NCBI GenBank assembly: GCA_965653565.1 | Contig: CBFHAI010000100.1 | Coordinates: 1 to 5,390 of the forward strand | From: JALCLA01 sp965653565 | GTDB lineage: Bacteria; Pseudomonadota; Gammaproteobacteria; Xanthomonadales; Xanthomonadaceae | Reading direction: 5' to 3' | DNA length: 5,390 bases | Shown here: positions 1 through 5,390 of the stretch, piece by piece | Numbering within the stretch: the first letter of the stretch is position 1 | Layout of the letters: each line of letters starts with the position of its first letter | The notes under the pieces: generated by a model | The model's database searches: none | Told to the model about the DNA's origin: nothing | What the model saw: only the letters and a program-made list of their open reading frames with translations | Translations under genes and position numbers: made by a program

Positions 1-135
1 CTTGGACAAGCAAGAGAAAGTGACTCGGCCCCCGCTGAGGGGGACGAAACCGGCGGGATCACAACAACAAGAACCGAGGGAAGCGGAACGCCTCAATTCG
101 CCGCGAAAACCTCGCGAAAACCGGGACGTTTTAAA

Positions 136-167
136 GTCACTGGATTCCCGCCTGCGCGGGAATGACG
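136..167. repeat. Palindromic repeat copy 1 (32 bp, intact stem)
   Basis: This copy has perfect 8-bp arms, ATTCCCGC at 144-151 and GCGGGAAT at 156-163, around the loop CTGC, flanked by GTCACTGG and GACG. It differs from copy 2 at 2 of 32 positions and from copy 3 at 3. Units built on this palindrome are familiar to me as small dispersed, REP-like intergenic repeats in many GC-rich proteobacteria. Mobility or function cannot be read from this window. It is not followed by a T-run on either strand, so it is not a classic intrinsic terminator. Confidence 0.85.
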
Positions 168-204
168 AGAGTGTTGTGCTTCGCGAAGAGCAGACTGCCT
201 CAGA

Positions 205-242
205 GTCACTAGATTCCCGCCTTCGCGGGAATGACGGATTGA
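205..242. repeat. Palindromic repeat copy 2, first unit of a 38-bp tandem
   Basis: The 32-bp core is at 205-236, with perfect arms ATTCCCGC at 213-220 and GCGGGAAT at 225-232 around CTTC. The unit extends through GGATTGA and is followed at once by copy 3 with a 38-bp period. The two units match at 32 of 38 positions by my count, suggesting a local duplication followed by drift. Confidence 0.85.
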
Positions 243-280
243 CTCACTGGATTGCCGCCTGCACGGGAATGACGGATTGG
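243..280. repeat. Palindromic repeat copy 3, degenerate, second unit of the tandem
   Basis: This unit aligns with copy 2 over 38 bases, ending in the shared GACGGATTG. Two changes (C to G at base 254 and G to A at base 263, relative to the other copies) break two of the eight stem pairs. The stem is therefore decayed, while copies 1 and 2 keep full pairing. Its outer edge lies about 40 nt beyond the stop codon of the exported protein gene. Confidence 0.75.
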
Positions 281-317
281 CAGCACGTCGCGAAAAACTC
301 CTGCGAAGGTCTCGCGC

Positions 318-1463
318 CTACTCGAACCCATTCGCAAAAATCCCATCCCCCACCACCACGTTCGTCCGCACACAATCATAAGTCTCGGCAATCCGCGGCC
401 CGGTATCGAGCACAGCGAAATCCGTCACCCGCACCGGCGTACGGTTGCCCGCGCTGCCGCTCCAGAAGATTTGCGGAGTGATGCCCAAGGCGTCCCATTT
501 CGCTACGGTGTTGCGGTCGTCTTCGAAGGTGAGGGCGATGTTGCCGCCGTCGGAGAGGACGATGCCGTAGCGTTGCATGGTGCGCAGGATGACCTGGGCG
601 GCGGCGTTGTAGCCGACCATGTTGAAGTCCGAGCGCAGGCGCAGGCGGGCGCCGTAGGGGACGGAGGCTTCCGGGCCGGAAGGGGCGCCGGCGTGGGTCG
701 CGGGACGGACGTAGAGCGGGTCGCGGTCGGTGTCGTCGTCGGGGCCGTCGGGGAACGAGGCCATGCGGGCATTGGGCAGGATGAAACGGATGGCGTGGCC
801 GAGGTCCGAACTGGGCAGGTTGACGGCAGCCGCCACTTCGTCGGCATTCGGCAGCAGCGGCGCGATCGGGAAGCCGGCGGCGTCGGCGCTGGTGCAGTGA
901 TCGCCGCGGCCTTCGGGCGGATAGACGGTGTTGAGGTCCCATTTCGCCAGGCACAGCGCATCGACCTGGGCGCCGTTGAAATTGCCGCTGTAGATTTCAT
1001 ACAGCACGCCCTCGTCGACCACCAGCAGATGGCAGTCGTTGTTCTCGTTGTCGCAGGTGAGCGGATTGGCGTCGACATCGCCGTCATCTTCGAAGGCGGC
1101 CCCCGGCGGTATCGGCAACGTGGTGCCGAGGTCTTCGCAATCGGTCTCGTAGTAGCTCTCGTAGTCGGCGTGTTCGACCACCGGGAACTGCGGCGGATTC
1201 TCGCCCGGCGCGACGGTCTGGATGCGGAACGAAAAATCGATGTGCATGCGATGCGTGACGCCGCCGGCCAGGCCCCACCCGCCGAGCCCGTCGAGGGTCG
1301 AAATCATCGTGGCCGAATCGGTATGCACGGGCGCCGATGTGATGTTCTGGTGCCACACCGCGCCGGCCGGGAAACGCGGCGGAGGCGCGGCGCCCACAGC
1401 GGTGGCGAGGGTCAGTCCGAGCGCGAAACCGACGGCAAGAACGAGGGATCTGTCAGTGCGCAT
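318..1463 (-). CDS. Exported protein of unknown function with C-terminal IFANGFE tail
   Basis: 381 aa. The N-terminus is a clear Sec signal peptide: basic MRTDR, a hydrophobic core at about residues 7-22, and a likely cleavage near AVGA-A at 25/26. The mature part is acidic, with six cysteines (109, 137, 144, 171, 190, 364) that could form disulfides in the periplasm or outside. Recognisable stretches are HLLVVDEGVLYEIYSG (145-160), TSADAAGFPIAP (191-202), LGHAIRFILP (221-230), a YVRPATHAG segment (251-259), and VILRTMQRYGIVLSDGG (291-307). From memory, the same order of motifs recurs in secreted hypothetical proteins of actinobacteria and other phyla; I know of no assigned function. The protein ends GDGIFANGFE, a tail I associate with secreted proteins of Lysobacterales. 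The start is supported by GGAGAG seven bases upstream and by the signal peptide. An open frame on the opposite strand (471-1586) is rejected. The gene is 142 nt from the DUF2058 gene, beyond a hairpin, so it is probably transcribed separately. Confidence 0.85.
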   Translation of the reverse strand: MRTDRSLVLAVGFALGLTLATAVGAAPPPRFPAGAVWHQNITSAPVHTDSATMISTLDGLGGWGLAGGVTHRMHIDFSFRIQTVAPGENPPQFPVVEHADYESYYETDCEDLGTTLPIPPGAAFEDDGDVDANPLTCDNENNDCHLLVVDEGVLYEIYSGNFNGAQVDALCLAKWDLNTVYPPEGRGDHCTSADAAGFPIAPLLPNADEVAAAVNLPSSDLGHAIRFILPNARMASFPDGPDDDTDRDPLYVRPATHAGAPSGPEASVPYGARLRLRSDFNMVGYNAAAQVILRTMQRYGIVLSDGGNIALTFEDDRNTVAKWDALGITPQIFWSGSAGNRTPVRVTDFAVLDTGPRIAETYDCVRTNVVVGDGIFANGFE

Positions 1464-1470
1464 GGCGTCG

Positions 1471-1476
1471 CTCTCC
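1471..1476 (-). promoter_or_regulatory. Shine-Dalgarno sequence of the exported protein gene
   Basis: The minus strand reads GGAGAG followed by seven bases and then ATG at 1463. It is the only good Shine-Dalgarno match in front of any gene in the window, and it fixes the start ahead of the signal peptide. I could not find a persuasive -35/-10 pair in the 142-nt gap upstream; TTGAGT (minus strand, about 1530-1535) lacks a good partner. Confidence 0.6.
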
Positions 1477-1565
1477 GATGTTGTGGGTGGGGTTGTCGCG
1501 ACCGGTTCGCCTCGGGTCCCGACTCATCACTCAAGACGCGGAATTCGTACTTACCGCGCCACGTC

Positions 1566-1590
1566 GGCCTCATGCGAATCGCATGAGGTC
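1566..1590 (-). terminator. Strong hairpin after the DUF2058 gene, without a U-tract
   Basis: CCTCATGCGA at 1568-1577 is perfectly repeated inverted as TCGCATGAGG at 1579-1588. As a hairpin this gives at least eight pairs around the loop GAATC, with possible outer G-T and G-C pairs. It begins 17 nt past the stop codon at 1606, where an end-of-transcript structure is expected. No T-run follows on either strand, so it may be a 3' stabilising or Rho-associated structure rather than a canonical intrinsic terminator. It separates the four-gene row from the exported protein gene. Confidence 0.45.
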
Positions 1591-1605
1591 CGTCAGCGGC
1601 GCGTG

Positions 1606-2328
1606 TCACCAGATCAGATCGTCGGGCACCTGATATTTCGGATCGGCGTAGACATCGTCGGCCGACGGCACGTTCGGATCGACCAGCAGCGCGAGCGCAC
1701 CCGACAGCAGCGCCTCGGCTTCGTGCGCGTGCGCCGGCGTCACGATGTGATAGCGGCCGCCCTGCTGCACGATCGCCAGTTCGCCGCCGTTGATCGCCTT
1801 CAGTTGTTCAGGCGTGACGTAGACGCGGCGGATCTTTCCGCCGTATTCGAAGTGGCGCGCGATCTCCGCGTTGGCGTCGTTGAGGCTCGCGGTTTTCAGC
1901 AGCTCGGCCAGTTTGACCTTGCCCTCGCGGCGGCGCGCGGCTTCTTCCTGGCGGGCTTTTTCGGCGGCGATGCGTTCGTCCTTCTCTTTCTGCGCACGGA
2001 TCGCGTAGGCCTTGGCGAGATCCATTTCGCTGCTGCTGCGGCGATCGTCGCGACGCGGTTTCTGCGCGCCCTGCGCGGCGCGCGGGTTGGCGTTGGCGGT
2101 CTGTGCGCCGCGGTTGCCGTCCGGACGGCGCGGCTGCTCGCGTCGCGCCGGCTGCGGCGAAGCGCCATCGGGTTTGCCGTGCGCCGGCCGCTCGTGCGCC
2201 CGCTTGTCGTGCGACGGTCGGCCGCCGTTCGGCCCGCGATTCTGCGGCGCGGGACGTTCGCTGCGCTCAGGCTTCGGGGCTGGCTTGAAACCGAAGGCCA
2301 GCAGTTGATCGCGTAAAGAGTCGCTCAT
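1606..2328 (-). CDS. yaiL: YaiL/DUF2058 family protein with long disordered insert
   Basis: 240 aa. Both ends match the DUF2058 (YaiL) family. The N-terminal helix, LRDQLLAFGF (5-14), resembles the family's LQDQLLKAGL-type start. The C-terminal domain (about 150-240) contains FEYGGKIRRVYVT (160-172), a GGELAIVQQGGRYHIV strand region (181-196), and the ending YADPKYQVPDDLIW, close to the family's usual YADYxVPDDLMW. Residues 17-98 form a low-complexity stretch rich in Arg, Pro, Gly, Asn and Gln, surely disordered and basic. Residues 99-143 are a charged helix rich in Lys, Glu, Arg and Ala. Family members have been labelled nucleoprotein or polynucleotide-associated, but their role is not established; RNA or DNA binding is an inference from the basic tail. 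E. coli YaiL is about 180 aa, and the extra length here lies in the disordered part. ATG comes 6 nt after the slyX stop with no Shine-Dalgarno sequence, suggesting translational coupling. The symbol rests on family identity, not proven orthology. Confidence 0.92.
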   Translation of the reverse strand: MSDSLRDQLLAFGFKPAPKPERSERPAPQNRGPNGGRPSHDKRAHERPAHGKPDGASPQPARREQPRRPDGNRGAQTANANPRAAQGAQKPRRDDRRSSSEMDLAKAYAIRAQKEKDERIAAEKARQEEAARRREGKVKLAELLKTASLNDANAEIARHFEYGGKIRRVYVTPEQLKAINGGELAIVQQGGRYHIVTPAHAHEAEALLSGALALLVDPNVPSADDVYADPKYQVPDDLIW

Positions 2329-2334
2329 GGGAAT

Positions 2335-2544
2335 TCAGTAATGCGGCGGCGGCGGTTCGGACGACGGGTCCGCGTACAGCAGGCCGCGCAGGGTTTTGAG
2401 GTCGGCTACGGCGCGTTCGAATTGCAGACGCAATTCGAGCAGTTCGCGGCCCTGGGCAGTGACGATATCGTTGAGCTCGGAAAGCGTGTGTTCCTGGAAG
2501 GCGACGCGCGTTTCGAGTTCGATCAGGCGGGCGGAATCGGGCAT
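2335..2544 (-). CDS. slyX: SlyX family small coiled-coil protein
   Basis: 69 aa, the usual SlyX size. The whole protein up to about residue 57 is a single amphipathic helix with coiled-coil spacing of Leu, Ile and Val (for example L7, L10, V14, L21, L24, V28, L35, L38). It then has a short linker and the hallmark proline-rich ending PPPPHY. SlyX is a small cytoplasmic protein of proteobacteria with no established biochemical function. In enterobacteria it sits beside slyD, which is not seen here. The gene lies 36 nt after the TviB-type dehydrogenase and 6 nt before the DUF2058 gene. No Shine-Dalgarno sequence precedes the ATG (upstream bases CGCCCCG). A -10-like TAGAAT lies only seven bases upstream, so a transcript from it would be nearly leaderless. 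Confidence 0.9.
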   Translation of the reverse strand: MPDSARLIELETRVAFQEHTLSELNDIVTAQGRELLELRLQFERAVADLKTLRGLLYADPSSEPPPPHY

Positions 2545-2551
2545 CGGGGCG

Positions 2552-2557
2552 ATTCTA
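2552..2557 (-). promoter_or_regulatory. Possible -10 element just upstream of slyX
   Basis: The minus strand reads TAGAAT, five of six matches to TATAAT, in the 36-nt gap between the TviB-type gene and slyX. The hexamer 17 bases upstream is TCGCCG, a poor -35. If active, transcription would start almost at the slyX ATG. The gap also contains the perfect palindrome CCGCCGGCGG (2568-2577), with no loop or T-run. This is weak evidence from sequence match alone. Confidence 0.2.
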
Positions 2558-2580
2558 GCGTGCCGGACCGCCGGCGGCGA

Positions 2581-3867
<1,287 letters not shown>

Positions 3868-3900
3868 GGGTTCGATTGTGGGGGCGGATGTCGCCGACGA

Positions 3901-5244
3901 CTAGTCCGGCCGGCGCACCGAACGGCCGCGGCCGATGCCGTAATAGGCCAGGCCGGCGGCTTCGACGACGTGCGGGTCGTAGATGTTGCGGCCGTCGAAT
4001 ACCACGCGCGCGCCGAGGGCGTCGCGCAAACGCTCGAAATCCGGGCTCCAGAACGCCTTCCATTCGGTCACGACGGCCAATGCGTCGGCGCCTTCGAGCG
4101 CGGCGTCGGCGCTTTCGCACAAGACCAGATTCTCGCGTTCGCCGTAGAGGCGGTGCGCTTCTTCCATCGCTTCGGGATCGAACGCGCGCACTTTCGCGCC
4201 CGCATCGAACAATTGCGACAACAACGTGCGGCTCGAGGCTTCGCGCATGTCGTCGGTATTGGGCTTGAACGCCAGACCCCACAAGGCAATGGTTCGGCCG
4301 CGCAGGTTGCCGTCGAAATGTTCGTGGATGCGCCGGAACAGCACGGTTTTCTGGTGCGCGTTCACCGCTTCGACGGCGGCGAGTAGGCGCGCTTCGTGGC
4401 CGAACTGGCGCGCGGTGCGTTCGAGCGCCTGCACATCCTTCGGAAAACACGAGCCGCCGTAGCCGGCGCCCGGATAGATGAAGGAATAGCCAATGCGCGG
4501 GTCCGAGCCGATGCCATGGCGCACCATCTCGATGTCGGCGCCGACGCGCTCGGCGATGTTGGCCATCTCGTTCATGAAACTGATCTTGGTGGCGAGCATC
4601 GCGTTGGCCGCGTATTTGGTCAGTTCGGCCGAGCGCACGTCCATCAGCACGAGGCGTTCGTGATTGCGGTTGAACGGTGCATACAAGGCCTTCAGCGCGT
4701 CGACCGCGCGCGTGCTGTCGGAGCCGATGACGATGCGATCGGGGCGCATGCAGTCTTTCACCGCATCGCCTTCCTTGAGGAATTCCGGATTCGAGACGAC
4801 GTCGAACTCGATCTGCTCGCCGCGCGCCTCGATTTCGGCGCGGATCGCCGCGCGCACCTTGTCGGCGGTGCCCACCGGCACCGTCGATTTGTTGACGATC
4901 ACGGCATAGCGCGACAGATGCTTGCCGATCGTGCGCGCCACCGCGAGCACGTGGCGCAGGTCGGCGCTGCCGTCTTCATCGGGCGGCGTGCCGACCGCGA
5001 TGAAGATCAGTTCGCGTCTGGCGATCGCCTCGGCGGCGTCGGTGGTGAAGGACAGGCGGCCGGCGCGGTGATTGGCGACCACCATTTCGTCGAGACCGGG
5101 CTCGTAGATCGGGATTTCGCCGCGTTTCAGACCGTCGATCTTGGCGGCGTCGATGTCGACGCAGGCGACCTGGTTGCCGACTTCCGCCAGGCAAGTGCCG
5201 GTCACGAGGCCGACGTAACCGGTTCCGAAAATCGCGACCTTCAT
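3901..5244 (-). CDS. ugd: UDP-glucose 6-dehydrogenase
   Basis: 447 aa. It converts UDP-glucose plus two NAD+ to UDP-glucuronate in the cytoplasm, feeding capsule, exopolysaccharide or lipid A sugar pathways. All catalytic residues known from the streptococcal enzyme have counterparts: T121 in STVPVGT, E154 and E158 in NPEFLKEG, K210 and N214 in AELTKYAAN, and C266 and D270 in GYGGSCFPKD. The N-terminal Rossmann motif is GTGYVG (7-12) with D30 for the NAD ribose. The central dimer domain spans about 200-295. The C-terminal UDP-binding domain (about 315-425) has AFKPNTDDMR (325-334). The start chosen is ATG at 5244, giving MKVAIFGTGYVG, the canonical beginning. The frame stays open for 23 more codons upstream, but those residues match nothing in the family. 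No clear Shine-Dalgarno sequence precedes this ATG. It is the first gene of a minus-strand row with the TviB-type gene; the two belong to the same superfamily but different subfamilies, so they are not a recent duplication. Confidence 0.96.
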   Translation of the reverse strand: MKVAIFGTGYVGLVTGTCLAEVGNQVACVDIDAAKIDGLKRGEIPIYEPGLDEMVVANHRAGRLSFTTDAAEAIARRELIFIAVGTPPDEDGSADLRHVLAVARTIGKHLSRYAVIVNKSTVPVGTADKVRAAIRAEIEARGEQIEFDVVSNPEFLKEGDAVKDCMRPDRIVIGSDSTRAVDALKALYAPFNRNHERLVLMDVRSAELTKYAANAMLATKISFMNEMANIAERVGADIEMVRHGIGSDPRIGYSFIYPGAGYGGSCFPKDVQALERTARQFGHEARLLAAVEAVNAHQKTVLFRRIHEHFDGNLRGRTIALWGLAFKPNTDDMREASSRTLLSQLFDAGAKVRAFDPEAMEEAHRLYGERENLVLCESADAALEGADALAVVTEWKAFWSPDFERLRDALGARVVFDGRNIYDPHVVEAAGLAYYGIGRGRSVRRPD

Positions 5245-5276
5245 TTGATGCACAACACCCGGTAATCGAAGCGCGA

Positions 5277-5346
5277 ATGATAGCGCGCGGCTGTGACGGG
5301 CCACCACGCGCACGCTTCCGATAGCGCGACGCGATCACACTGACAA
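5277..5346 (-). promoter_or_regulatory. Candidate promoter region of ugd
   Basis: On the minus strand TTGTCA (5341-5346) is a 5-of-6 match to the -35 consensus. It is followed by exactly 17 bases and then TATCGG (5318-5323), a weak -10. A second -10-like hexamer, TATCAT (5277-5282, 5 of 6), lies closer to the gene but lacks a good -35 at the right distance. Either would give a leader of roughly 30 to 70 nt. I see no ops/JUMPstart element (GGCGGTAG) of the kind that marks some polysaccharide operons. The rest of 5245-5390 holds no gene I can support. Confidence 0.25.
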
Positions 5347-5390
5347 GAATGCGAGGCCGCAAACGGCGACGGCCGGCGAGGTTGCCCTCG

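Larger units (their letters stand above)
1..317. other. Gene-free region with repeats, downstream of the exported protein gene
   Basis: No convincing coding sequence is seen in these 317 bases. Reading frames do cross it, but they use codons unlike the neighbouring genes (for example CTT, GGA, CAA, GCA, AGA in frame 1) and pass straight through the palindromic repeats, giving the telltale peptide SLDSRLRGND. Bases 136-280 hold three palindromic repeat units, annotated separately. Bases 29-43 form a small inverted repeat, CCCCC-GCTGA-GGGGG. CGCGAAAAC occurs twice, at 102-110 and 113-121, and CTTCGCGAAG at 179-188 is a perfect 10-bp palindrome. No terminator with a T-tract was found after the minus-strand gene ending at 318. 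The left edge could be the tail of a dispersed element that continues outside the window. Confidence 0.6.

Noticed and set aside
136..280. CRISPR array
   Set aside because: There are only three palindromic units, at unequal spacing (69 and 38 bp), without proper spacers or cas genes. A dispersed repeat explains them better.
293..315. Intrinsic terminator after the exported protein gene
   Set aside because: On the minus strand a GCGA/TCGC stem of only four pairs is followed, after a gap, by TTTTT. The stem is too short and the gap too long to support a call.
2..481. Plus-strand open frame of 159 codons starting with TTG at the left edge
   Set aside because: It runs through all three palindromic repeats and then antisense into the exported protein gene. 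Codon use in its first part is unlike the neighbouring genes.
471..1586. Plus-strand open frame (371 codons) opposite the exported protein gene
   Set aside because: It shows no recognisable motifs and has a skewed Val/Gly/Ala composition. The minus-strand frame has a signal peptide, a Shine-Dalgarno sequence and conserved motifs.
4396..5265. Plus-strand open frame (289 codons) opposite ugd
   Set aside because: It is the mirror of a conserved enzyme gene, and its composition is typical of an antisense shadow.
5245..5313. 23-residue N-terminal extension of ugd
   Set aside because: The family begins at MKVAIFGTGYVG. The extra residues show no conservation I recognise and would overlap the likely promoter and leader.
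5292..5339. CRP/Clp-type operator upstream of ugd (TGTGA and TCACA)
   Set aside because: The half-sites are 38 bases apart rather than 6, and neither has a matching partner at the right distance.

Overview
The window looks like a stretch of chromosome from a GC-rich gammaproteobacterium, most likely of the Lysobacterales/Xanthomonadales (Rhodanobacter-, Dokdonella- or Lysobacter-like). The reasons are strong GC bias in the coding frames, a SlyX gene next to a YaiL/DUF2058 gene, an exported protein ending in an 'IFxxGFE' tail that I associate with this order, and small ATTCCCGC/GCGGGAAT palindromes of the type scattered through such genomes. The lineage is inferred from these traits, not from a marker gene.

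All five genes lie on the minus strand, so transcription runs from right to left. From the right: a 146-nt leader with possible promoter elements; ugd (UDP-glucose 6-dehydrogenase, 447 aa); a TviB/WbpO-type UDP-HexNAc 6-dehydrogenase (428 aa); slyX (69 aa); a YaiL/DUF2058 protein (240 aa); a 142-nt gap with a strong hairpin; and a secreted protein of unknown function (381 aa). The last 317 bases at the left hold no credible gene but contain three copies of a 32-bp palindromic repeat, two of them in a 38-bp tandem.

The first four genes are separated by only 33, 36 and 6 nt, so they may be co-transcribed. The two dehydrogenases carry out the same type of NAD-dependent four-electron oxidation on different sugars. 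Ugd should make UDP-glucuronate; the TviB-type enzyme should make UDP-N-acetyl-hexosaminuronate. Together they supply acidic sugar precursors for a capsule, exopolysaccharide or O-antigen. No glycosyltransferase or transport gene is visible here. SlyX and the DUF2058 protein have no known link to sugar metabolism and may be downstream only by housekeeping synteny. The exported protein has its own Shine-Dalgarno sequence and is probably a separate unit.

I see no new multi-gene system. The points most worth a second look are the exported protein with its C-terminal tail, the repeat cluster, and the lack of Shine-Dalgarno sequences in the four-gene row.
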